This document shows positions 21,834 to 31,980 of a stretch of DNA of 39,555 nt, one piece after another. Numbering within the stretch: position 1 is the stretch's first letter; each line of letters opens with the position of its first letter. Source of the stretch: Ectocarpus siliculosus (Eukaryota > Sar > Phaeophyceae > Ectocarpales > Ectocarpaceae); the NCBI GenBank assembly GCA_000310025.1, contig FN649742.1, forward strand, positions 1,343,672 through 1,383,226. Direction: 5' to 3'. Position numbers and translations under genes: made by a program. Under the pieces are notes generated by a model. The model was not told the origin of the DNA, ran no database searches, and saw only the letters and a list, made by a program, of their open reading frames with translations.

Positions 21834-24800
21834 TCACCGCGCCTTGCACTTCTCGCACTCCTCTAGCTCCACCAGCCCCACGAGCATCCCCGCCACGTGC
21901 TTGGCCTGTATGGCAACCGTCGCGGGCAGCTGGTGAAGGGGGTCCTTGCGCCAGAGCGGGGGCGGTCGGATGTCCCCCCCTGCCCCCGCCCCCGAAACGC
22001 CGCCGCCGCCGCCGCCGCAGACCTCGCCGTGATCGTCCCGTTTGTGCAAGAGCAGCAGCAACGCGTACGCCACGATGGACACCTCGTGTCGCCAGGAGCA
22101 CCCGCAGCCTGACTTCTTCGGGCAGAACGAGTAGGCCGACGACAGCGCGCCGGACGCCGGCGAGAGGACAGCCGGAGGCGACGGCGGCAGCGGCGCCGCC
22201 GCCGGCAAAGGGAGGGTCGGGGCACAACAGGGAGAGGACGAGGCGGCGGCGGCGGCCGCGGCCTGGTTCTCATCCTGCTGTAGCTTGAGCTTGTCGCTGC
22301 TGCGGGGGTTACGCTCGACGTTGGTCACTTCTCGGTATATGTCGGTGCCCTGTATCGCCTGCAGGACAAGCACGTCTTGGGCCTTGCCGGACGCGTACTC
22401 GGTGGCGTTGAAGGGCGGCGCCGGCGTCGTGGTGGAGAGCAGGTCCTCCACCTCCAGTGACGTCGACGCGTGTTCGGGTGCGTCGAAGGTCGTGAGGAGG
22501 CCCTTCACCTCCTGAAGGTGGGATAGAGAGAGAGAGAAACAGAGAGAGAGAGAGAGAGCACGGCAGAGGGGGAGACATGCCGGGAGCGAGACGAAATGGT
22601 GAATGACAGACATCGAGACAGACAGACAGAGGAAGAGATCCCTCCCCCCCAAAAAAAAGGCCCCCACCGGGAAAAAAGCAAGGCAAGGCAAGAGACGAAC
22701 CGGAGACGCAAGTCCGAGGCAGCTTAACAACACCAACACCGAGAGACAGTCTTAATCTTCCCCACTTACCGGGGGCAGGAGGGTCATCAGGGCCGGCACG
22801 AACTCCGCCACGGTCGTCGCGTGTCGGAGAGCCCTCCGAGACTCGTGCACGTCGGCGGCGGCAGCGGCAGCGGCGGGGCATTTGGATGCATTGTCGTCGT
22901 CGCCGCCGGCAAGGCCCGACAGGTCATCGTTCTCCTCTTTCGGCTCACCACAGGCAAGCTCGATCATCTCGTTCACCCACGATGCAACCTTTCGAGAGAG
23001 AGGGCGGGGGGGAGCGGGGGCGTACTCATGGTTTTGCATGCCGCAGTATAGTATCTCGTAGATAGAGGGGAGGGGGTGTACTCATAGTCGTGCATGCCGT
23101 AGTCGTTAGACCATTGACCTCGCATCCCTGCAAAGCCGGGACGGAGCACGCCGGGTTCTCACCGGACCAGGCTCTCACATCACCAAGCGCGAAGCGCCGT
23201 GAGGTATTCGGCGAGTCGCATGAAGGGTGCGCTGCATCCTGCTAAGGGTGTTCGGCATCTTGTGCATACTTCCTTGCGTACGGATGACAGCTGCGTGTGA
23301 CTTAATTTATTTTCTGGTGCTTTCACTTCCAGAGACAGTTGCAAGCACTGTGTAACTGCCTCGAGGATGCTTGACCATTTTAACACAACGAGGTGCGATC
23401 ATCCCCCGTTGCGCGGAGTGAGGGTTCTCGACCCCGCACAACATGATCTACTCGACCACCATTATGGTTACCGCAAAAAAAAAACAGAGGTAAAAAAAAA
23501 AACGGTAACCTGGTTGCCGAGTTCACGAAGCGAAATGGCGTGTTTTACAACGTCGCGACGAAAACCCAATCCCGATGGCAGGCACCGAGGGGGGGGGGGG
23601 GGGGGCGTACTCTTATGTTTTGCATGCCTTAGCGGTTAGACCATTGACCACGCGTCCTCGAGAGGACGGAGCATTGTTCCCACAGGACCTCAACGATGGC
23701 CAATCGTTCCTTCCTACTTTGCCAAAGGTCGCTCAAAAATGTCTTCCCTAGTCTGTCTATCCTAACGATATCCCTTCCCGCCTTTTCAAACCACTTCCTA
23801 CTCCCCAGTACAGCTACCGTCCTCTCCTCTCTATTCCATGCCTCAAACATCTCCCTGTACGTCCCTTGTATTTTTCCCAGCTCAGTCATGTACGCTTCCC
23901 TCTCCTCTTCGTACCACGGACATTCCGCGACTACGTGAACACGTTCTTCGCATTCGAAGCCGCAATCACATTTGAACTTGTCGTCTTCGTCGTCTACCGT
24001 CCTATGTCTTCGTCGACGTTCTCGAAGGCCTATGTCCCCGGTCCTGAATTTGACCTTAAGCGTTGTCCCTGCATCCATTGGTCCATGTAGGTAATCCTTG
24101 AACCCTATTCCTTCTTTCAACATTCCGTACACTTCTAGACCCTCCTTATCCTCGGTTTCTTTCCTTAGATTCTGTTCTTCTCTCTCGGTACAAGCAACAG
24201 ATATCTTCTCCTTGAACCCCTGTAGACCCTCCGTTTCCAGCGTTTCATCTTCGTCGATGTCTAACCCCTTCCATACGTCCTCTACAACCTTGACCCATTC
24301 CGTGGGTTGTCTACCCCTCTTTTTGTTTGTCCACTATGCCTCCCATACTATTTTACGCCGAGGGGGGGGGTTGTTTTACAACGTCGTTGCCAAGCGACGA
24401 AAAGTCAACCCCGATGGCAAACACCGGGGGCGGCGGCTTGTTTTACAACGTCGTTGCCAAGCGACGAAAACCCAACCCCGACGGCAAACACCGGGGGGGA
24501 GGGGATGTAGATAGACGGGAGGGATCAAAAAGAGAAGCGTGAAGTAGCTGGCTAGAGGGGCAAGGGCACTCGCAGCCGTGCTCTCATGTAGGAACTACTC
24601 ATGTACCCTCTCACATCCCGCCGAAGGTGGTTCTTCAACGACCGGGTGGGCATCGGGCATCGTCACCAAGCAAGCACGGTAGACTAGCATACATGGGGTA
24701 TATATCCTCTCGTCGGGGCAAGGATGGACTGCATCCCAAGAGCCACGTGCGAGAGAAGGAGGGGGGGGCGNNGAAGAAAAGGGGGGGGGGGGGGGGGGGG

Positions 24801-26146
24801 GGGGGTGCTCACATTTGTTGCTTGCATTAAACTACCGCCTCGCGCTCCCCAACCACGCTCTGACTGCTGCCGTGAACGTACCTTGGGCCAGTCCTTGTAG
24901 TTTCTCGCGTTGGCGTAGAAGAGACGGTGCGACAGGCTGTGCGCCTTCTCGAGCACCATGTAGCCTCTCGGCCTCCCGGTGTCGGGATCCACCCGCTGCA
25001 TCTGTTGTTGTGCCACAGCAGTCAGTGTGGGTTTGCATAGCACGAGCGGGGGGGTGTCGAGAGGGTCTCAAACATCGATGATGGCCGTGTCACTGGAATC
25101 GAGTTGTGATTCACCAGGCTTCCGCTTGTCTACCGTGCACGTGCGTTCCTTAGTGTTGTGGTGAGATGGTCAGGCAAGAGAACACGGAACAATTAAGCAA
25201 AGAGATTCAAAATAGTAAATAAACCAGCAAGCTGTCCAACGACACTGCGCCGTGTTCCCTGTGAAGTTCACATTTCATAACACTCGACATGACGGTGGGC
25301 TTCTCCCCGATAATTTTGTCATTGAAACAGTAGAGAACTACAGGGGATGTGTTACAATATATATCCACCTAATACATATGCTTTTGTTTCTAGCACCAGC
25401 CGGTTGCCCCGGCGGTTAAGTGCAACCTCGAAAGCGCTAGTCGCAAAGTCGTGAGTTCGAATCTCCATGGGGTGAAAAATTTACAAACGTGCGAGTGATC
25501 GCGAAAAGGAGAGCTGAAAAGCTCTCGTGAGTACCAAACTTCGACGTTGGCACCGTTGACGAGGGAAAGGGACGGATGGACCCTTCTCGCGAAAAAAAAC
25601 AAATTCAGCACGCACCGCCGGAAGGTGGGGCAAGAAAATTAAAACAAAAAGAAGGGGAAAGCCCTCGTGTTTCCCCCCTCCTGTGTGACCCTAGGTGGTT
25701 GTAGTTGTACGAAAAAATACAATGAAAAGTTTAGTACTCTACATACACTGAAAAGTGCAATTCTCATCTCACCACGATAAATGGGGGGAATGTCGCCAAA
25801 AATAAACAGGACGAAAACACACATACATACCAGCTGGCATCACTGATACAATTCAGTGTAAAGGCATAAACAAACTCAAAACAAGCCCAATTTCCAGCCG
25901 GTTCCCCTCCACTCACTGCTATAAAGACTTCACCACATCCCTTTCGACCGTCTTGTGGTTATCTCGAACGCGTAGTCTTTCTGTGAGATGTGTCTACTTT
26001 CTGCAAAGCGACTACGACGACGACCCTACAAAAACCGTACCGCTTCCCACAGTATCGGCAGCGGTGCCCAGTGAGGGGGAAGCTTGAAGCGGGCGGTGTC
26101 CATGATGAGCACGAGGTCTTTCTCCCTGCGGACCACGTCGACAAAA

Positions 26147-26183
<37 letters not shown>

Positions 26184-29100
26184 CAAGAAGAAGTTGGCAT
26201 CAACGACAAGTGCCACGTGCAACGGCACCCAAGCTTCAGATCACACGATGCCACAGCAAGAAGCCACACACCTCGTCAGGTACGCGAGGATGATGAGCTA
26301 CAGAGCTTCCTTCTTGGGGGGTGGGCCTGGCTTGGCTTGTGACAAAAAAAAAAAAAGTGTCGGAGGTTCCCCCCCGCCGTCGACGATACCAGTAGGTAGC
26401 AAAACTAAACTTTATTCGAAACATCGAAAGCATGCCACATGTCCAGAACTTAAACATTGGTCCGTAAGTCACAACCTATTCGACCGAGTTACCGACAACT
26501 TCCTCTCTCCAGAGAGAAAGAGAGTGAAACTCAATCGTCAAAAACGTCAAAAACGTCCTGCCACGACTACTACTCCGCCGGCGCCATGACCGGCACGACG
26601 GTGCCCGAGACATGGGTCCACGCCTGGTCTTGGCGGCATGTACGCAGGATAGCTCGTCGCCGCTGTACGCACCAAATGTCGCACACAAACACTCACTCAC
26701 GTACGCGACGCAGGAGGCCCCTCCGTCCCTGCTGAACACCACAAGCACGTGGTACAACCAGCATATACACACACACACGGATGCTTCTTTTCAATACACC
26801 ACAAACACATGGCACACTTTTACATCCACATACCGCGACAGTAGTCGTAAGCCCTCTTACATAAAATGCGGGTTATATAAGGCGGATGCTCGCGACAGTG
26901 AGAGTGAAACTGGCTGACACCGATGGATTACTCAAGACGCATTGAATAGGGGCGGGTGCTTGCTTGCAATAGGGCGGGGTGGGCGAGTGTGGCGCATCCC
27001 CGCGCCTTATGGAGGGGCTACGACTGTACTAAGCTAAACTAAACACCACGAACACATGGTACACATACTACCAACGCACACGCACGCGTGGGCTGGACGT
27101 TTGCTAAGCGTGGGCCGCTGCTACGACTCACTTGTGATAGCCGCTAAGACCCACTTGTGATAGCCGCTAAGACTCACTTGTGATAGCCGCTAAGACTCAC
27201 TTGTGATAGTCGCTAAGACCCACTTGTGATAGCCGCTTAAGACTCACTTGTGATAGCTGCTAAGACTCACTTGTGATAGCCGCCGATGGGACTGAAGTGT
27301 CCCGAGCCTGTCTGCTTCAGCCCCCGCCGGTCGTACGAAACCACCACCACCCTCCCCGCATCCGCTGAGCTGCACTCCTCGATGACCGCTCGGAGATCTT
27401 CGAGGGTGTGCTGGTGTGTGTGTGTTTTTGTGTGTGTATTTCTAATGTTAGCATCGACCGCGCTAACCGGCTGACCAATGAAAAGACGTCAGTCTTAGTG
27501 CGGTTGAAAACACAAAACATTTCTAAATGCCATTAACTGGGACCCCGTGAGGGGGCGGCATAGCGTGTGCGTGTTTTCTTTTTCTTTTTTGTGGCTGTCA
27601 CCGGGTGACAAGATACGCATACATATACACGGCGGAAAACGAATGACGAGGGGAGTCAAGATCCTGGTACGATGTTGAATGCAGATTGCGAGCTCGAACA
27701 TGCACCGTCGTTTCATACGAGGAAGGGCCCCGCAGTGATTGAGGGGGGGAGGGGGGGGGCAGGAATGGCGTCGGATTCTTCAACCCGGAAGGACGGGCGG
27801 TGTTGATGAACGTGTGTCAGACGTTCGTAGCGAAGCTCAACTCTCGATACAATAACCACGGCGTTTGATTTTACCAAAGGGGGAGTGTCTTGCAAACGGT
27901 GGTGGTCTACCGGTTGGCTCTTGCACTCTTTTCGCAATGCCTCCATGCTGTTCGGCAGGCCTGACCAAACAACAAGACGTCCATTCGTACTTAGCCGTGG
28001 TACTTTTGTGGTAAGACCGAACGCGTAGCGACGTGCACGGGACGAGAGCAAGCCAACAACCACCAAGGCAACCAACCGTCAACTTTCCCGTACACAGACT
28101 CTTGCTACCGATAAAACAAGACGTCGTAAGAAGAAAAGAGGTAGGATCGAGAGTCATTATTTTCGCGTCAACTTAGATAACCTAACCGCAAAGAAGAAAA
28201 ATAGTTGTTGGGAGCAAGCGATCGATCGCTCACTGTGTCCGTCCGAGCCACGTCCACGGCGAGGCCATTGCACCGAGCGAGGCAGGCCATTGTAGACAGC
28301 GTTATCCCCTGGTCCTTCACCGTCTCCAGGGGGGCACAGCAGTCGAGCATTGACTCGTGGTACCACCGCCAAGGGCCTATGATTTTTCGCGGTGTTATTT
28401 TGCGGTCATGGTTGTGTTGTTTGTGTTGTGTCGTCGAGGGGTTCACGAGAGGACCGGGTGCACCAACCAAGGACAAAAGCGACACGGAAGTGTCGCCTCG
28501 CAACCACCAAGAGCACGTAATACGCACCCACGCACGCGAGCAGAACAAAAAATCGCGCGTGAAAGGCCCCCTGCCTTGAATTGAGATGTTGTTTTCATAT
28601 GCCAGAGAGACTGCTCTACAGGTGGTTTGATGCGCTACTGCTGTACCCACAGACCTCACAGCAGTTCCCAGTTAACACGGTCTAGACCTGGGAGAGTAGG
28701 AAACACTACGTGCACGGTATCGGCCCTTCTTCTCTAGCAGGCCGGGGATTTTTCCTTTTGTGCCAGCCTTCGGCTAGAGACGTCAAGAGTCTCCTCGACC
28801 CCTCCTGGAACACAGGTGGTCTTGGTGCTCTTTGTTCCGTTCACACGACCGTGTCACAAAATCTCGAAATAGTGTTGTGTCGGAGCCCAAGCTGCCGCAG
28901 TTGCCGCAGTTGCCCATAAAACAAAACACAAGGTGCGCGCTTCTCGCCCTCATGGTTCCGTCTGTCTCACGCGATATCGCCGGAACTGCTGTATTGGACA
29001 CCCGGCGACCTTCGAGCCCCCGTAAGGGTTGGTCACGACTTAGTCGAAAGGAATGATTGACGGGAATCTTCCCGTGGACACGTGCTGTTTGAAAACCCGA

Positions 29101-30582
29101 TCGATACAACGCGTCCTTTCGAACTACTGATTATTGGTCCGATCCGGGGCTGCTTTAGTTTCCTTTTGAAGCGTTCCGAATCTATAGCCTTCTCACTAAC
29201 CCCAAAAACCCGACCCAAAAGCTACACCAGTACATTGGTAAGCGCTAGGTCGATGTACGTGTAAGCCTAAGCGGCGGCGCACGAGGGGGTTAGCGCTAGG
29301 CTGCTGTAAGTGTGAGTGTATGTCACGGCGCAAAAATGGCGAAACGCTACAGGTTGCTGTCCAAGTAGGCCAAACGCCGCGGGGCGTGACAGGTGCAATG
29401 CTAGATTGCTGTGTGTCTAGGCCTAAGCCGCGGCGCAATAGGGGGTACGTGCTAGGTCACTGCTGTACGTGCAAGCCTATACCGTGGTGCAAAGGGGGGT
29501 AAAAGCTAGGTCGCTGCACGAGCTGGAAAGTTCCGAGAAATCGTACATAATCCGACATCACGGAGACCACCGACTTCGACCAACCCGTAAGCTCTACTGG
29601 CTGTAATAAGGTACATCCACCAATGAGAGTCCACCGTGGGGGGGGGGGGTACAAGAGAGGGTATCCAGTTTGAACAATCGCTTGCTTAAACCGGTTTCGT
29701 TCCATCCTTTCGGTGAGCGTAAAACTGTTGGAACTCTCTCAGTAGCTGCGAGGCACACGGCTGTTTAGCTCTCTCTACCTTGAACTCACGCAGCAGGGAA
29801 AGCGCCAAATCACGTTGAAGCGGCGGAACGTGGTGGCCATATATCTCTAGTGCTACGTGTATATCCTCCTCTCACCACCAGCTGTGCACTAATTATCCAT
29901 GTGCTTACATATCGGTTGAAAGTTCTTCCGGTTAGGGGGTCGGCGGTGGGGCGGGGAAAGGGCGTCGCGTTCGCAGCTAGCTCAACCTGCAAGTTTACGT
30001 TCAACTGCTTCACACTGCTGGATGATCTGTACATTCCCTTCTCAGGAAAGGGAGAAGGTAGCTGTCTCTCCTTGCCTTCGTCTCAGCAGCCTTAACGCCG
30101 AATGTTGTCAAAAGATGAAACATAGTTTTCGCTGCCACCGTTTGGGTCGCCGCCGCGGATGCACCGCGCGGGCAAAATGTGTCACACTATGAAAATAATA
30201 ATGAAAAAATGAAGGCCAAACAGCAGCAGTGTACGTAGGGCTTGCGCTACAGCTCCCCTCCCCTCCCCATGGTTGGCACAAGTTGCACTCGCTTCTAACA
30301 GAACCTCCGGGTATCGCTACTTCGAGAGGTGGACGCAAGGCGGGAGTGCTGACTGCGTGGGTGCAGTATCAAGCAAAGAGTACCATCGGAGTAGCAGTTG
30401 ATGCACGAGCGAGCGGAGAATGATAGATGGTTGTTCCCGAGCGTTAAATGAGGCAGAAGAAAGGAGTATGGACTAGCACGCCAAGTAAAGGTCGACGACG
30501 ACGAAGCTGTGGCGGAGCATGAAGCAACAGCAACATCAGAATCGTGTCCACTTCGTCACCAATGTGCATCCAGCACGGGCAA

Positions 30583-30633
<51 letters not shown>

Positions 30634-31980
30634 GATCGAGATATAGGGATCTGCCCCAAGTGTCTCGACACAGCAGCATCAACGACACGACAATATTCTG
30701 CTGTATCTGCGTACACTCATGTATGTAGCCGCGATATCTTTGCTCTGATTTTGGCTCTGTTCCAACTCGTCAAGTGGCCCCGCGCTCGATAACCACTTCA
30801 TTCACCAATATCGTTGGCTTTCAACACATCCCGTTCGACGGTGGTCTTATCTCGAATGGGTAGTCTTTCTGCGTTTGTATTTATGTTTCCTAATATCTTG
30901 CAGAGAGAGGCAGAGAAAGAGGCCTTTCGACCCGCCGTGTGTGTTCCTCGTGCACTTCTTTCTATCTTACGCCGCAATTCGGCTTTCTGAGTCGGCAATC
31001 GATGTTTGTTTGACAGACGGCATAGTCGAGTCGACACACCTTTCCAGACTCGACCAGGGTCCACGGCAAGAGCGTTCAGAACCATGGTGAGAGTCGACAG
31101 CCCGCAGAACGTCACCTCCTCCTGAGTCCGGAACTGCTCCGCCAGGCGAAAGTAGTTTTCCATATTGCCTGCCGCCAGGGCTTCGCGAAACAGCTGTCGG
31201 CCATCTTCGGAGCTGAGAGGAGTCGGCGGGCAGGGTATGGGAGAAGGAAGCAGAGGGCTTGAGACCAGCATTACGTGGGTACAGCAGCAGCAGCAGCAGC
31301 AGCAGCAGACTTGTAAGGGTGTTGCTGTACAACCGCGATTGTTCCCCAAGCCTCTCTCCATCTAACGCGGACCACGCCGGAGTACAGGAGTGTAGCGTAG
31401 CATAACTCTCGAGACCTACTGCTGTGTACCGCCGAATGTCTATGCCGGTTGAAGTTGGTGTAACGTGCAGGTCTCCGCCGATCACGGGATCGCGCTTGCT
31501 CGGCAGCGCCACGGCAACACACAAGGTTTCTTGTATGTATCATCCACACCGCAGCAGTGCGAACATTGCGCCGCCTGCAGTTGCAGCTGCGGAGAGCTTG
31601 TCCGCGATTCATCATCATCATCACCTGAAGGCCACGCACGGTGGCTTGAGCTCTCGGCGGTAGAACGTCGTACCAGGAGGTAGTCTGAAGGCAGGAGTAC
31701 CGGTAGTCTTGTTGCTGGTGGTTGCCGCCATCACTGCGCCGCTGCCGCTGCTGCTGCTATTCGTAGGAAGGTTTGTGGTGGTGGTGCTCTTGAGCATCGA
31801 TCGCCGATGCCACGACGACGTTGGCGTTGCTACTCTTCCTCCTGGGACCCTCAATCGGGCGGCCGGCGACAGGAAGAAGGCCGTAGCAGCAGATGGTGTC
31901 AGCAGCAGGCCTCCTGGCCACCCGCAGAGGATTAATATCGCGAGGGATGGCAGGAAGGAGTGAGACCACGCCACGAGCAT
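21834..31980 (-). CDS. PCS: Phytochelatin synthase with putative plastid presequence
   Basis: Makes (gamma-Glu-Cys)n-Gly metal chelators from glutathione. Minus-strand exons: 31980-31625, 31212-31040, 28376-28234, 27410-27271, 26125-26041, 25001-24882, 22988-22770 and 22511-21834 (TGA). All are GT-AG and join in frame to 637 residues. Family motifs appear in order: [91 protein letters not shown]. The triad maps to Cys155, His262 and Asp280; the spacings (107 and 18) fit Arabidopsis PCS1 (Cys56, His162, Asp180). The N-terminus is hydrophobic and ends [11 protein letters not shown], an ASAFAP-like plastid site (Phe35), followed by a basic Ser/Thr-rich stretch. The C-terminal domain has Cys clusters (CC, CGC, CEKC) amid Ala/Pro/Gly runs. 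In this frame 32028 is a GTG, so I use the ATG at 31980. Introns hold LINE, SINE and tandem repeats. Confidence 0.93.
23072..23480 (-). mobile_element. SINE-like family A, fullest copy
   Basis: About 400 bp without an ORF, matched over its whole length in opposite orientation by 33955-34378. Read on the minus strand it starts near GGTAACCATAATGGTGGTCG, has a weak tRNA-like stretch (TGGTCGAGTAG, then GGGGTCGAGAACCC) and ends GTTAGACCATTGACC (complement) plus GTACTCATA beside a G-rich run. Its last ~75 bp match the LINE 3' end. It lies in intron 6 of the phytochelatin synthase gene. Confidence 0.8.
23541..23590 (+). repeat. 60 bp hairpin motif, copy 1 (shortened)
   Basis: TGTTTTACAACGTCG, CGACGAAAACCCAATCCC and GATGGCAGGCACCGAGGG, ending in a poly-G run that abuts the LINE end. 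The TTGCCAAG loop seen in copies 2 and 3 is missing. Confidence 0.8.
23600..24352 (-). mobile_element. 5'-truncated LINE retrotransposon, ORF C-terminus
   Basis: On the minus strand a frame runs from about 24350 to a stop near 23629, with one internal TAG. It encodes [20 protein letters not shown], then [19 protein letters not shown], then a Cys/His cluster ([20 protein letters not shown]) of the C-x-C...H...C type found after the reverse transcriptase of many LINEs. No RT catalytic motif remains, so it is dead on arrival. Its 3' end is at a G/C run near 23600, about 20 bp past the stop. It sits in intron 6 of the phytochelatin synthase gene, same orientation. LINE assignment rests on the Cys/His tail, the 5' truncation and the second copy. 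Confidence 0.75.
24372..24497 (+). repeat. 60 bp hairpin motif, tandem copies 2 and 3
   Basis: Two direct copies (24372-24429 and 24439-24497) of TTGTTTTACAACGTCG, TTGCCAAG, CGACGAAAA, then CAACCCCGAYGGCAAACACC and a G run. CGTCG and CGACG around TTGCCAAG can pair into a hairpin. Confidence 0.85.
24759..24806. other. Poly-G run with two unresolved bases
   Basis: Two N at 24771-24772 between G runs, the second over 20 bases. Sequence here is unreliable. It lies in intron 6, 76 bp beyond the 5' splice site of phytochelatin synthase exon 6. Confidence 0.9.
25393..25490 (+). repeat. tRNA-like SINE head
   Basis: GGCGGTTAAGTGCAACC (box-A-like) and GTGAGTTCGAATCTCC (box B, close to GGTTCGANTCC) with tRNA-like spacing, followed by GGGGTGAAAAATTT. 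Stems are imperfect. Located in intron 5 of the phytochelatin synthase gene, antisense to it. Confidence 0.6.
25928..25985 (+). repeat. Short dispersed repeat D, copy 1
   Basis: CACATCCCTTTCGACCGTCT, GGTTATCTCGAACGCGTAG and TCTTTCTG recur with few changes at 30812-30868. Both copies are in phytochelatin synthase introns (5 and 2). Confidence 0.65.
26149..26183 (+). repeat. (CAG)11 microsatellite, CTG in the gene's sense
   Basis: On the coding (minus) strand this is a (CTG)11 tract about 22 bp upstream of the 3' splice site of phytochelatin synthase exon 5, where a polypyrimidine tract would be expected. Confidence 0.9.
27125..27284 (-). repeat. Seven 23 bp repeats of an exon end and its 5' splice site
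   Basis: Plus-strand units at 27125, 27148, 27171, 27194, 27217, 27241 and 27264 read GACTCACTTGTGATAGCCGC plus TAA. On the minus strand each is GCGGCTATCACAA followed by GTGAGTCTTA (GTGGGT in the units at 27148 and 27217). The unit at 27264 contains the true end of phytochelatin synthase exon 4 (GGYHK, donor at 27270-27269). The other six copies extend into the intron. Confidence 0.92.
27451..27565 (+). repeat. Dispersed ~120 bp repeat, family C, copy 3
   Basis: GCATCGACCGCGCTAACCGG, CTGACCAATGAAAAGACGTC and GGGACCCCGTGAGGGGGCGG. It lies in intron 3 of the phytochelatin synthase gene, 40 bp upstream (gene sense) of exon 4, in opposite orientation to the gene. Confidence 0.85.
29243..29525 (+). 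repeat. Degenerate ~52 bp minisatellite, about 5.5 units
   Basis: Units begin GCTAGGTCGNTG (29243 and about every 52 bp) and share GTGTAAGCCTAAGC, CGGCGCA and a GGGGGT end. Divergence between units is high, so the array is old. It is in intron 2 of the phytochelatin synthase gene. Confidence 0.75.
30591..30634 (+). repeat. Compound (AG)n-(ACAG)n microsatellite
   Basis: About 13 AG dinucleotides followed by four to five ACAG units, in phytochelatin synthase intron 2. Confidence 0.9.
30812..30868 (+). repeat. Short dispersed repeat D, copy 2
   Basis: CACATCCCGTTCGACGGTGG, TTATCTCGAATGGGTAG and TCTTTCTG; partner of 25928-25985. Located in phytochelatin synthase intron 2. Confidence 0.65.
31282..31309 (+). 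repeat. (CAG)9 microsatellite, CTG in the gene's sense
   Basis: In phytochelatin synthase intron 1, about 70 bp upstream (gene sense) of the exon 2 acceptor, reading CTG on the coding strand. Confidence 0.9.

Noticed and set aside
21554-22288. 244-codon plus-strand ORF
   Set aside because: Antisense to the last phytochelatin synthase exon, whose frame matches the family.
27125-27284. CRISPR-like array
   Set aside because: Units are contiguous without spacers, and they copy an exon-intron junction of a eukaryotic gene.
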